Source of the DNA: Amanita rubescens
Taxonomy: Eukaryota; Basidiomycota; Agaricomycetes; Agaricales; Amanitaceae
Length of the DNA: 64,000 bases
Reading direction: 5' to 3'
Assembly: GCA_015039365.1 (NCBI GenBank)
Contig: WION01000126.1
Span: 1-64,000 of the forward strand
The position numbers and the translations under genes are program-made. Every line of letters begins with the position of its first letter. The first letter of the stretch is position 1. The notes under the pieces are model-generated. The model did no database searches. It worked only from the letters and a program-made list of their open reading frames with translations, and was not told the DNA's origin. Of the stretch, positions 1 through 11,117 are shown in pieces.

Positions 1-750
1 TAATATTTCCATGTGATATCATCACGGCTTTCAACAAACGCGTCAGTAAATAGGGCCTAGGGTTTATTTATAAGTACCTTTCGGCAAGCCGGTCGTGCCG
101 CTGGAAAAGACAAGATACGCTAACGTATCTTACGAGCGGGCCGCACCGGGATGATATCAGCATTTCTCGTCCGCGTTTCGTCGATCAGCTGGGAAAAGCT
201 CCGTCTGTTCGATAGTATGGGACTGGACAAGATAAATATTTTTTGGGGGAGATCCCGAGTTCTTTCGCCACAGGAAGCAGGCTGGAGAGAAGTTTTTCAT
301 CGACGAAGAGGCAAGTTGCGTTTGATAACCTGAGTGCATTTTTGAGTTCAAAAGGTTTCGGGAGTGCTGAGATCAGAGCGAAAGGGGTGGTGATGTACAG
401 GCAAGCGTGGATCAGGGTGATGTAGTCCTGTTCGTGCGCGACTAAGCTACGAGTTCCATGGAAAAATAACACTGATTGCTCACCAAGCAATTGTGACTTA
501 TAATTCCGACAATATCCCCATTTTCTGGGGAAAGTCCCAGCCCTCCTTGAGAGACTGGTGCTCCCAGAGCTGTAGCGGCGTATTGAACGCGTTCCGCAAA
601 TTCGTGGAATGTGCGTGTCTTTCCGGTCGGGGCGTCAATGTGAAGTGTGAAGTCGGGCCATTCCGCTTGGTCTGGTCGATGCAGGAGGGCGTAGTGGGCA
701 TTGGTTTCCGACAGAGGTGGAATTTCCGGATACACGGATTGGATATGCAT
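1..750 (-). CDS. Acyl-CoA ligase (AMP-dependent synthetase), copy A, 5' part only
   Basis: This is the N-terminal part of an adenylate-forming acyl-CoA ligase (4-coumarate-CoA ligase type) that runs off the left edge. Such enzymes activate a carboxylic acid with ATP and transfer it to CoA. Exon 1 starts at the ATG at 750 (MHIQSVYPE) and ends near 500 at a GTGAGC donor; exon 2 resumes with DYITLIHACLYI. Near the edge, a GLPKG stretch is split by a short intron and continues as AVMISHGN, the adenylation-domain core, exactly as in the full copy at 8394-10636. The two copies agree closely (LHRPDQAEWPDFTLHID against LRRPDQAEWPDFTIHID), so this is a recent paralog. The substrate cannot be told from the sequence. 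Confidence 0.85.
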
Positions 751-1859
751 GGCGTGGTTAGTTGAAGCTGACGAGGGAGGGACGTAAGCTGCCAGAAAAA
801 TCCTTAGCGATAGGCTTTAAATATCAAAATTTCGAGTGCAAAGGTTTAACAAGCCATTGTGGAACGCTCTGGCTCCTGGGAGCAAAAGAAGGATACCGGC
901 TACTCTGAATGCCGGTGATTAGCGTTTTTCGACAGATTATGATCCTGATCCTTGTGGTGGGGTGAGGTAATAGACGCGCGAGTACCTGTAAGCGGTCCGA
1001 GTTTCTCCAAGGCTTTAAACGATTGTGAAGATACAATTATGTGGTGAATACAGTTACGATTTCATCGACTTGTCCATGTGACAAAATGTTGCGACTAGTC
1101 ACATGCCACTGGGCGTGACGCGTGAGAACTGGACCGTCCACATGCTAGGACTCCGTTCCTGTTCTCTCGTTCTTAGCTGCATTAATATGCGACCTATGCT
1201 GTACGTGCGAAAGTCGATGCGGACGCCCCCTCTTCCTCTCCAACATTCTGCGCTCCTCCCTAGCTGTGTTCATACCCCGGAATCCTAATGGTAGATAGCA
1301 AGTTGTCAACGCGCGTAGAGTGTATTGAATACACAAGGGAACAGAAGCAAAGCTTACTTTCATGTCTCAGAATAAAAGAGATGACAATCCCGTTCAGGCA
1401 GTACAAGTAGCGTGCCAGGAGCCATACGGGCTCATGAATCATATTACCTGAGACCTGCCCAATCGCGAAGCTGATGGACAGTAACCGTAACTTGCCCTGC
1501 ATATAAACGAAGCCATGGAGAGCACTTGGGAGAAGAGGGTTGTGATAGACTCTGTTTCGCGGACCGAGGAAGAATAAGCGATGAAAGAGTTGGGTCACGC
1601 GCATGGACCCACATCGACTCCTGATGAGGGATGGCGGTAAAGCTTGAAGCGTGAAGGAAGGGATGGCGATGAGGGATAAGATTATAAGCAATAAGCAAGC
1701 TAAGCGCGGCGCGTGGATCTGGAAGTGGTAAAGCGCGTCCGATCTCCATCATCCCAGGCACGGCGCGTTCCCGGAGTTTCCCGGTCCCGCAACATGATTC
1801 TCGGTACCAACGCTCCGCATCACACCACCGCTGCGCTGCCATCATGCTCAATAAAAAAG
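751..1859. other. Intergenic region between divergent genes, no gene seen
   Basis: This stretch lies between the start of ligase copy A and the promoter of the first secreted-protein copy. Open frames here are short and show no recognisable family, signal peptide or coherent splice structure. It should contain the upstream regions of both neighbours. Confidence 0.5.
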
Positions 1860-1935
1860 TATAAATCCGCGCTTTCCTCCCCCACACCCCAGAGCTGGTC
1901 TCTGTTCTGCCTATTGTCCACCTTGCGAGTAATTC
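1860..1935 (+). promoter_or_regulatory. Core promoter of secreted-protein copy 1
   Basis: A TATAAA at 1860-1865 is followed by a block reading cacaccccagagctggtc and then a gtgagtaatt-like motif. The same order and spacing occur before copies 2 and 3, so this is a duplicated core promoter and 5' leader rather than a chance TATA. Confidence 0.6.
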
Positions 1936-1978
1936 AATGTGCATTCTGCCCCCAACTAACGTGTCAAGGATATAAATC

Positions 1979-2526
1979 ATGTTCCTGCACGTGTTACTTT
2001 TCCTCAGCGCTCCTGTGTTGGCGGCCTCCGTTGATTTTTCCAAGCGTGATTACCGGCCGCCAAAAACAACTTTCGCTTCCCGAGAGTGGTGACATCTCGG
2101 AGGCTAGTACTTCCGTTTCCAACTGTCAGTTGATGGCGTCGAAGCGTTTCTTTGAATCCGTTTCCGGGCCGTATTTTGACGTAATCCATTTTTTACAATC
2201 CAAGTGGGCGCTGTAATCCCGTGAAGTTCGGCGGTACGCGTGAGTCCTTTGAAAGATTAAAAATTGCAGTGGGTAACATCGCGTTAAAGCCAAAAACAAA
2301 AACTGAACTGGTAGAGGTGTCCAAGCTATCTGAGATTAATGGCTTCTGGTACAATCTAATCGGTCCCTTGTCTGGTTTGAACGGGGCTTCGTCGTCGTTG
2401 TTGCCTGTCCTGAGCACGCCACCTGACCTGAACAGTTTGAAGCCATATGCCTGGCACCTGCCATTACTTAAGCGAGTGAAATTAGTTCAAAAGGACAATG
2501 CCGTTTTCCTGACTTGCCGAAAATAG
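1979..2526 (+). pseudogene. Decayed copy 1 of the tandem secreted-protein family
   Basis: The ATG at 1979 opens a signal-peptide-like sequence (MFLHVLLFLSAPVLAAS) that matches the start of copies 2 and 3. The frame then closes at about 2090. Downstream, a sequence like the SFPTVSDQL region of the others appears near 2115-2135. A stretch at about 2275-2360 (VEVSKLSEINGFWY) matches VARLSDIQGYWY of copy 3. I could not build one open spliced frame across these parts, whereas copies 2 and 3 splice cleanly. It is probably a degenerate paralog; an unusual but functional splice pattern is the alternative. Confidence 0.5.
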
Positions 2527-3310
2527 TAATTCGGCTATCCACCCCCTGTTCCGGACGAGCCGAAAACAATCCCAAACACGTCAGCTTTCCGGTGTGAAAG
2601 GATTTGTTTTGTTGGTCACTGTCCAATTTCGGTGGTGACTAAATGTCGTACACCACTATCATGCACCAGTGTTACAAATTTTTGTCCCTTAATAATGGGC
2701 TGGTAAGTCGTCCTCCGGAATATCCGAGATGTTTAGACGGCCAAAAAATACCCCCAGGCGAAAAGAGCCTACATTTATTCATGAACCCGTTCTCCCGCAA
2801 CACTGGCCACAACAAAAGTCACCTAGAGTTGCAAAATTTGATCTGCCTTAGTTTCGACAGGGTCAACGGGCAAACTTGCGCGAAATTGCATCACTAGGTC
2901 CATAATAGTACCGACATAAATTTTTGAGCCTATTCGGATGCGCCTAAGAAGCTGCTGATGCTGCGCTCCTGCCACCTTTTATATGCCGCCGCGGCCGGCG
3001 TCTATAGTTCCAACCATGCTTCACTTCGGGACACCCAAACGCCCCAGTCCCAAATCTTCAAGACGTCCCGGGACCAACGAAGTATTGATATTAGGAGGCT
3101 AACTTACGTGCCAGGTGACGATGTCACTCGTCTTGGCAAGAGTTCTTTACAGGTTGCTTCATATCGTGGCTTCCTGGGCGCATCAGAATGGGTGTGTTTT
3201 TTTTTTTGCGAGAGCGCTCTGCGAATTCTCGCGAACCCGAATCCGCTAAGTCAATTTCGGCATTATCCCACGTCGATCCGGCATATCTCACCCGTGGATC
3301 ACCATTTCTC
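2527..3310. other. Intergenic region, no gene seen
   Basis: No frame here shows a recognisable domain or consistent introns. The right end is the upstream region of the beta-trefoil gene. Confidence 0.45.
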
Positions 3311-3317
3311 TATAAAA
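3311..3317 (+). promoter_or_regulatory. TATA box of the beta-trefoil gene
   Basis: TATAAAA lies 54 nt upstream of the ATG at 3371, a normal distance for a fungal TATA promoter with a short leader. Confidence 0.55.
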
Positions 3318-3370
3318 GCTTGGATAAGATCTTGGCATTTGGTTGACTCTCCACCTCAGTCTGTATCACG

Positions 3371-3952
3371 ATGCGCCTTACCCTCATTGTCACCGCCCTC
3401 GCTGGCATAGCCACGTTTGCCAATGCTCAACAGACACCTATTCCTGGAACGTACTTCATCGTCAACAGCGTTCCCTCTCCGGCTGGAGATAGACTGGCCG
3501 CTACCTTTCAGGATGGACAAAAAGATGTAACAGTTACCCCTTTGACCGGTTCAGAAGCTCAACGTGTATGTTTTTGATTTTCAATATCTTTTAGGGTATA
3601 TCTGAACCGTCGCATTTGCAGTGGATCATATCGGATGCCGACACGAATGGCGCACAGTTTATAATCCCCGTTACCGCTCAGAGCGAGGCTGCTGCTGCGG
3701 GTGACAACGCTGTCATTGTTCTCCCCAAGAACACCTTCGCCTGGACTATTCGCAACCTTACCAGTGAATATTTTACGTAAGTTTACTGGCGTAGTAGAAC
3801 GCAACCTCAATTTGATAACGACTTTCAGCATTGAGAGTCCCAATTCACAGTTCTGGGGTCTTGATAATCCAGATGATAATGCAAATGTCGACCTTGGACC
3901 TAGTACTGGGAGCCAGACACAGAACTGGGTTCTCGACCTGGTAGAGTACTAG
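3371..3952 (+). CDS. Secreted beta-trefoil (ricin-B/CCL2-like) protein
   Basis: Three exons (3371-3565, 3622-3776, 3829-3952) join in frame to give about 157 residues. The protein opens with a clear signal peptide (MRLTLIVTALAGIATFANA). The mature part begins PGTYFIVNSVPSP, and the subdomain-ending motifs QRW (across the first intron) and QNW near the C-terminus are typical of a ricin-B-type beta-trefoil. Fungal proteins of this kind are carbohydrate-binding lectins or protease inhibitors used against feeding animals; here only fold and secretion are supported. Introns have GTATGT and GTAAGT donors and CAG acceptors. It sits between members of an unrelated secreted family. Confidence 0.75.
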
Positions 3953-4240
3953 ATAGATAATATAAACTTGTGAGTAAGATAACCCGACATTGTTGCTGAG
4001 CTTCGCTGATGTATTCAACTTCCGATGATACTGAAAGATTGCCCCTGCGATTATCACAACCAATGGGCAAGGTTTTCGTCAGGATAACGTGACAACTCCA
4101 AGATAGACAGTCCGAGATCACCATTCCATCAATGGGTGTATTCTAAATAAGTACGATGAATAAGTCGACCTGTCCGTGCGACGACCCAATAAATCGCGAC
4201 TTTAAAGATACAATCCACCGCCGCCCAAGACCTCCCCAGC

Positions 4241-4504
4241 TCAAAGCTTGCTTTTTCTTAACCTTCTTCCGCCCCAAGCTACTTCATACTTGTCTGGCCG
4301 AACTGGAATAACGTCGCGTTTTTAAATCTGCGTTTCGTCGACGAGCCGGAAAAGCTCCGCCGGCCTGATACGTGGCCTGACATGATGAGTACCTGCCAGT
4401 TTGGAGGAGATCCCGATGGGCAGCACGGCGGAGAGGAGTTTTTCATCGACGGAAAGCCAATTTGCTTTTGAAAGCTTTAGTGAATGTTTAAAGTTGAAAC
4501 GCAC
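4241..4504 (-). pseudogene. Internally deleted relic of an acyl-CoA ligase (copy B)
   Basis: On the minus strand, 4504-4320 encodes a stretch like copy C (LKLSKANWLSVDEKLLS, then FRLVDETQI). It breaks off near 4295 and is joined directly to the last ~50 nt of the gene, ending at the stop codon at 4241-4243. Roughly 1.7 kb of coding sequence and introns is missing between these ends when compared with copy C. No start region is present. It is a clear non-functional remnant of a third ligase gene. Confidence 0.75.
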
Positions 4505-5507
4505 CGAGCGGGAAAAACTCGAAACTCGCGTCGCGCCTTCATGTCATCGATCTCGTGTCCTTTTCCCGAGCATAACACCTAGTTTACATCGGCCATGCTC
4601 TCCCCAGGGTGTTGCTCCCTGTCTAGAGTGCGAGGAAAGCAAGATGGAGTACTGACCAACTAATCACGCTGCTGTGCCCTAAGATTGCCGTCCCATCAAG
4701 GGGAGAACTCCACCTTGCGTTGGCCGGGCACTCCAGATTGGTAAAAGCTAGGGTAGCAAATGCCTAGCCCTTGTAGTAGAGTGAACAGAGCGCTCCTGCA
4801 CTCATAACTGGTCTTGGTACCTTTCGCAGAGCTTCCAGTGATTGCAGTCGTATGTTGCCAGACCTGTAGAGCGTTGATACAGCATTGCGGCCCCTACCAC
4901 TATACGTGACTTGTCTACTGACTTCATGCTGTGATACGGACGGTCTCCCGCATAAAGGAGGCGGCGGTGGCGCGGCTGCGCTATTCGACTGGGATGAAGT
5001 GGGTGACTGTGGACGTGGATCCGTCAGTTGGTTTATGTTGCTATATCGGGAAAGGGCGCTTAGCAAGCAAACCTGTCTCAGGTTCATCATCACATAATAG
5101 CACGCAGCAACACACAGCTCTAGCACGTAGACAGCCGTTCCGTCAAAGGGTTAATGGGCCAAATGTGCGACTATGGTGTGGATGCAAGCGCTAGGTGCGC
5201 TAGGTATGTAAATGGTTTGGATTATATTGTTTTTACGTGCCGAAGAAGGACGCGGTAACTGAGCAATAGGCAAATCGTGCTCAACGTTTATCAGCGATCA
5301 AAAGTAGGCAGGTACGGGAGGGTACGGGCCTACGATCTCCTATGATGCATTGATATCGGCAATTACTCGTCTGATTCAGAATACCAAAATGGGATGGAAG
5401 CTGAAGCGCTGATGGAAGATTGTTTTATCGCGCGCCGGAAACGCCGACCAGGGACAGGATCCATCGTTAGGCTGCGGCACGTGCTGAACAGACAACATAT
5501 ATATCTG
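4505..5507. other. Intergenic region, no gene supported
   Basis: Frames of up to about 120 codons occur on both strands around 4760-5190, but they overlap each other, show no domain, and have no promoter or splice support. I see nothing functional here. Confidence 0.45.
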
Positions 5508-5570
5508 CGATCATTTCCCCCCACATCCTAGAGCCGGTCTCTCTTGTCTAAACGCCTGTGGTGAGTAATT
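5508..5570 (+). promoter_or_regulatory. Core promoter of secreted-protein copy 2
   Basis: TATATAT at about 5508-5514 is followed by the block catcctagagccggtctc and then gtgagtaattt, in the same order as at copies 1 and 3. Confidence 0.6.
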
Positions 5571-5622
5571 TAGTATATATCCCACCTTCAATAGCCGACG
5601 CTATCTTTCAAGGCCATTAATT

Positions 5623-6702
5623 ATGTTGTTCTTCCAATTACATGCTCTGCTTTTCCTCATATCCATCACCCCTGTGTTCGCGACCCCCATTCCTGCTCTG
5701 CACGAGGACCGTAATCAAGCGTTGGTTCCCTACTACCCGGGCATCAAATTTTCCATAGCTAGAGGTATAGATCCCATCACCTTGTACCGCGTAATCGATT
5801 CCCATACAGACGTAAGCAAATAACTTCCGAACCGAATTTGTGCGCGTCCAACTCATGTCACATATATAGCCAAAGTTAGCAAACAATGTTTTGCAACTTG
5901 ATGACATTCATGGATCCCAACCCGTACTGGTTGCGGAATTGCCCCGAGACCGGCCTTATTCTCTCAAGTGGAGCCGCCGGGCTGTCAAGTTCTCTGTCCC
6001 CGATCAAGTAAGACTCGTCGAAGGCTGGTGGCTTGCGTTTCCGACTGTCAGTGATCAATTGGACAATCTTTCACAGGTCTAACATATATTGGCAACATCT
6101 GCAGTTTCTCCACGCTGATTTTGATTGTCAAATATTGGTGAACGTTCAATTCAAACAGAATCATTTTGTGGCGAACTTTATCGACTTTAAACCACATATA
6201 GACGGTAAACTACAAGAAGTGTCAAGACTATCCGATATCAAGGGCTATTGGTATCCCCCAACCACAGGCTTCTCTGGGGTAGAGTTCGTAAGTGATACTC
6301 TTACTGCCAAACACCGATGATAGCATCGTACTCAGGTCACGAAGGCGCCAGTAGCCCATCCCGGTAGGGTTGTACAAGTTGTAGACGATGAAACGATACA
6401 TGTATGGGGCACAACTTTAGAGCCTGGCGCTCTGCACTACGATCCGCATGTCGTGACCATTAAAGAACCTGCTTATCTTGTCCAATTCAGCGGCTGTTGG
6501 ATTCGGTATCCACTTGTCAGTGATCTACTGCAATTTGGAAATCCTAAAAGTATCTCACAATTACTGGTAAATCTTTCAGAGGAACATCGGGATTGAGCAG
6601 CGTAGAGAAGTAGTTTGCGTCATACAAGACCACGATAAAGAGTGGAAGGCGTTCCGTGGGACTTGGGAAGTTGATACAAGCAAACCGCCAACTCCAAACT
6701 AG
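5623..6702 (+). CDS. Tandem secreted protein of unknown family, copy 2
   Basis: Five exons (5623-5811, 5870-6046, 6105-6287, about 6345-6515, 6580-6702) join in frame to about 280 residues. The start has a signal peptide (MLFFQLHALLFLISITPVFA). I do not recognise the family. Exons 2 and 4 look like versions of one module: each ends in a Trp-rich edge (GWWLAFPT and GCWIRYPL) followed by a GTCAGT donor. Exons 3 and 5 follow as a matching second half, suggesting an internal duplication. Copy 3 has the same exon plan and length. The exon 4 acceptor could also be at 6335, adding three residues. It is probably a secreted effector- or defence-type protein, but that is inference only. Confidence 0.75.
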
Positions 6703-6942
6703 TACAATCCTATTGTCCGTGTAAGGTGAGAAAGAATAGAGAAAGTAGTATTGGTCCTTGTGGTAGAGCAAATCGGGCCAGTCTGGGGTTTTTCATCAGC
6801 GATCAAAAGTCATGGATGTGGGCCTATGATGCATTGATATCGGCAATTACTCGTTTGATTCGGAACACCAAGCTCGAAACCATTCGAACTCGGCGTTAAT
6901 TCCATCAATCAATTCGGCGGCGCGTGCCGAACAGAATAAACA

Positions 6943-7015
6943 TATAAATCTGTGATCATTTACCCCACACCCCAGAGCTGGTCTCCTTGCCTAAGCGCCC
7001 GTTGTGAGTAATTCG
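6943..7015 (+). promoter_or_regulatory. Core promoter of secreted-protein copy 3
   Basis: TATAAA at 6943-6948 is followed by cacaccccagagctggtc and gtgagtaattc, matching the promoters of copies 1 and 2. Confidence 0.6.
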
Positions 7016-7066
7016 GTATACATCCCGCCCTCAATCGCTGACGTTGTCTCCCAAGGTTATTCATTT

Positions 7067-8153
7067 ATGTTGTTCTTCCAGTTACAAGCTCTGCTTTTCC
7101 TCATCTCTAGCATTCCTGTGTTCGCGACCCCCATTCCTGTTGCACCCCATGGTGACAGTCTTTCACACCAGCAGAACATCATCTTTTCCATAGCTGAGGG
7201 ATTAAGTTCTATTACATTGCACCGCCTAATCGATTCCCATACAGACGTAAGCAAACAACTTTCTGGAACCGAATTTGCGCGCATCTAACTCATGTCACAT
7301 AGCCAAAGTTAGCTGACGACGTTTTGGAACTTGAGGAGAAGGGTGGAACTCAATCTGTATGGCTTGCGAAAGTGCCCTTTGACCAACCTCATTCTCTCGG
7401 GTGGAGTCGCCGGGCTGTTAACTTCAGAGTCCCCGCTCAAGTAAGACGCGTCGAAGGCTGGTGGCTTGCGTTCCCAACCGTCAGTGATTCAATGCAATTG
7501 GGCAATCTTTCAAAAGTCTAACGTATATCTGTCAAATTTACAGTTTCCCAATGCTGAGGCTCACAACAAAATCTTGGTTCACGTTCGATTCAATCAGGAT
7601 CGAAATGTTTTTACGGCGAACTCTATCGACTTCAAACCACGCTTAGTAAAAGGTAGTAAATTGGCAGAAGTGGCAAGGCTATCCGATATTCAGGGTTACT
7701 GGTATGCCGCAACCACTGCGGACATTTCTGAGATGCCCGCGGTAAGTGGAACTCTTATTGTCGAACGATGATAGCGCTGTCTTACTCACGTCACATTGAA
7801 GGATTCGGATCTAATAGCCGATCACGATTCGATTATACAAGTTGTAAATGACAAAACGATAAAGGCATGGGGCATCACTGGGAATCCTGGGGTTCAGCAC
7901 GGCCATACGGACGTCGTGTCGATTAACGAACCCGAATTTCACCGCGTTTTCAGAGGCTGTTGGATTCGGTATCCACTCGTCAGTGATCTACTGCAATTTG
8001 GAAATGCTAAAAGTATCTCACAATTACCTACTTATCTTGCAGAGGAATATCAACCTTAACCAGCGCAGAGAGGTAGTTTGTGTCAAGTGGGCTGATGCAC
8101 GGTGGAAGGCATTCCGCGGGACTTGGGAAGTTGATACAAGCAAGAAAGCCTGA
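7067..8153 (+). CDS. Tandem secreted protein of unknown family, copy 3
   Basis: Five exons (7067-7246, 7303-7479, 7544-7741, 7802-7978, 8043-8153) each keep frame and give 280 residues. It begins with a signal peptide (MLFFQLQALLFLISSIPVFA). Exons 2 and 4 are both 177 nt and both stop at a GTCAGT donor after GWWLAFPT or GCWIRYPL. The protein therefore seems to be a duplicated module with homologous introns. Reading through the GTCAGT donors stays open for a while and would mislead gene finders; the splice model is preferred because the last exon then aligns with copy 2 (REVVCVKW against REVVCVIQ). Family and function are unknown. Confidence 0.8.
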
Positions 8154-8393
8154 TCCAATCCCATTGTCGGTGTCAAGTGGGAAAGGCTAGGGAAAATATA
8201 GGAATGTTTGGTCTAGTGATAAGCACAAATTCATAACCGATCTTGCGTCGGGTCGGTCAGGGAATGTTACTGTAACGCGCATTCCCCGCTCTACAACTGC
8301 CTGGGCCGTAGGCGCAGGCATGATGTCAGCCGAATGTATAGGCGGCCCAATAAAAAGGTACAAGAGTCCACCATCGCCCAAGACCTCCCCGGT

Positions 8394-10636
8394 TCAAAGC
8401 TTACTCTTAACTTCCTTCTTCCACCCCAAACCTTTTTCATACTTGTCCTGCAACTCCCTCCTCAACACTTTCCCCATTGGCGATTTAGGTATCTGGATCA
8501 ACGTCTTCCGTCGTCGAACAATAAAAGCGAGCTAAAGCAGCCACATACCTCTTTCACAACCTCGAATCCACCTCTTAGCCACTTGTACTTGCTTAAATTC
8601 TGTTGCTGCCAATCATCCAATGCCTTCACCACCTTACTCGCGCCGAACTTCTTCCCCTCTGGACTAAGAACAACCCACGCTCTGGGAACCTTCTCGTCGG
8701 ACGTGCGGCCTCCAGAAACGCCCGCGACTGTCACATCTAGGATGAGCTTTTGCGGATGTGCGAGGAGCACTTCTTCGATTTCGAGGGGGGAAACTTGGGC
8801 TCCAGAAACTTTGAGAGTATCCTGTTTCAAACGGTGCATCCAATTAACAGTCGACAGAAGAAAGGGGAATAAAGCGTATGTACCTTTGCTCGATCTGCGA
8901 AACTGCAAGTTGCGTAATCGATGTTGCCAGTCAGCATTTCGCAAGAAGAAAAAAGGACTGCTTACTAGAAATACCCATCTTCGTCCGCCCAGAACTTGTC
9001 CCCCGTCTTAAGCCACCCATCGATGAAGGTTTCTCTTGTCGCTTGCTCGTTATTCCAGTAACCTAGGGCGATGTTGTCTCCCTTGAGCCACAAATTTCCA
9101 ACTTGATTTGGGCCGGCGAGCGTCCCGTCGGGTGTTCCGTCGTCTTCGAGAATGATGCGAGCTTCCATCCCTGGCGCTAGGGTACCTAAACTCCCGCGTT
9201 TACTTTTGCCATCTGGGGTGATTGCATCATTGAAAGGTTGGTAGATGGCGGTTAAAGTCTGGGTACAAAAAGTGGGTTTTGGGGGTTTTACGAAGAATGA
9301 CGGTACTTACGGATTCTGACATTCCGTAACCTGAGGGGGGTACGTTGAAACAAGAGGGTTTTGTCATTGGTTGACAGGAAACGCACCTTCGGCAAACCTA
9401 ACTTTGGCAGGAGATAGAGCGGTAAGTTTATCTTTTAGTTCTGGAGAAAGATAGGCTGCGCCGCTGTTCAACGCTACGACAGAGCTTAAATCTGTCTTGG
9501 CTGTCTTTGGATGATGTACAAGTTGGTGTACGGTTGAAGGTATGAGTGTTAAGGTTGTTATTTTATATCTAATTGTACGTGATCAAGTTGCTTTCTAACG
9601 CGTTGTACGATGGAACGTACTTGGGTATGAGATCTAGAGCATGGTCCAGGTTCCATGATGGTACGATGACCAACGTCATGGGCGACAGGACGCATCTGAA
9701 GCAATAGGTGAAGAGACCATAGGAGTGGTTCATCGGGAGGCAAGCTAGGTGCCGGGAGAGGCCATCCGGCGTTGGTAACTTCGGTGGCTGTCCCTCGTTA
9801 ATCACGAATCTTGTGCTTGACGAAAGGGTACTTACTGGCATCGACTGCATCGCGGCCTTTAGTAGGATTAAAAATTGGCGAATGGCGAAAATAAGATTTC
9901 CGTGTGATATCATGACAGCTTTTGGACCTTGTAAGCGAAGTCGATCGTTTATTTCAAGTACGGTACCTTTTGGCAAGCCGGTGGTTCCGCTGGAGAAAAC
10001 GAGGTACGCTAATGTATCCCTGCGCACGGACCGAACTGGAATGACTTCAGGTTTTTTGATCTGCATTTCGTCGACGAGCCGGGAAAAGCACTGTCGGCCT
10101 GATACGAGGCCTGACATGATGAGTATCTTTTTGGAGGAAATTCCGAGTTCTCTTGCGATAGGCAGCACTGTGGAGAGGAGGTTTTCATCGACGAAAAGCC
10201 AATTTGCTTTCGAAAGCTTTAGCGAATGTTTGAGTTCAAAAGGTTTCGATAACGCCGATATAAGAGCGAAAGGGGTTGCGATGTAAAGGCATGAATGGAC
10301 AAAGGTTACATAGTCCTGGTGTTACGCAGCTAAGACACGTACGACAAGGAAACGACGATAATTGCTCACCATGCAGTTGTAGCTCATAATCCCTATAATG
10401 TCCCCATTCTCTGCAGAGAGTCCTAACCCACCTTGAGAGACGGGTGCTCCTAAAACTGTGGCGGCATACTGAACGCGTTCCGAATATTCACGGAATGTAC
10501 GCGTTTTACCGGTATTGGCATCGATGTGGATGGTAAAGTCGGGCCATTCAGCTTGGTCTGGGCGGCGTAGGAGGGTATAATAAGCATTGGTAACGGTTAG
10601 TGGGGGAACTTCGGTGTGTATGGACTTGATGTGCAT
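8394..10636 (-). CDS. Peroxisomal-type acyl-CoA ligase (AMP-dependent synthetase), copy C
   Basis: Complete multi-exon gene for a 4-coumarate-CoA ligase-like enzyme that activates a carboxylic acid to its acyl-CoA through an acyl-adenylate. In order one sees MHIKSIHTEVPPL at the start, the P-loop-like AMP-binding motif LVFSSGTTGLPKG (with a short intron right after PKG), MISHGNL, GYWNNEQATRETFIDGW, LKTGDKFWADEDGYF, VSGAQVSPLEIEE and IPKSPMGKVLRREL with the catalytic lysine. The last three residues before the stop at 8394 are SKL, a canonical type 1 peroxisomal targeting signal, so the enzyme probably works in peroxisomes, for example on fatty or aromatic acids. Copy A (1-750) and relic B (4241-4504) are paralogs. 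The substrate is unknown. Confidence 0.9.
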
Positions 10637-11117
10637 GGCAGTTGAACCCGACGTGTGAGCGCCCAGAGAAAGTGCTTGTGATTTTTAGATATCGCGGTTC
10701 TGGTGCGGGGATTCGAGATCATTTCAAGGGGTGCGGGTGCAATAAAGAGCTCCGGCAAAGTTGAATGCCGGTTCTGAGGTTCTCACCTTTGGCCCATGAT
10801 TTTGAGTCGAGTAGAGTGGTCAGCAGCTGTATCGCCATAGTCGGTCTGAGGTTCCCTGAGCTCGAGGTGAGCGGCGGTGGTGAATGGGTCAATCGTAGTT
10901 TACCCAGAGTGCCAGTATCGTGACGTGAGATCCTGCTGGCCAAGGGAATTGTCAGCGTCACTTAATATTATGTTATCGCGCCGCTCCAATAAGATCCTCA
11001 TTAAACCTGGCCTCGCAGCGCCCATGACTGCACAGCGCAGTCGTGCTGAAGGCTGATGCCAGGCTAAACACAAGGCCATGCTGTGTCGAGCAGGTATTCC
11101 CACGCAAACACTCCTTC
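10637..11117. other. Divergent intergenic region
   Basis: This separates ligase copy C (minus) from the RhoGAP gene (plus) and must hold both promoters. I see no clear TATA or RNA gene. Confidence 0.45.

Noticed and set aside
4764..5194. Possible gene on either strand
   Set aside because: Overlapping frames on both strands, no domain, no promoter and no splice logic.
8498..8944. Long plus-strand frame over the ligase gene (8334-9011)
   Set aside because: It overlaps conserved C-terminal ligase motifs on the minus strand, so it is a shadow.
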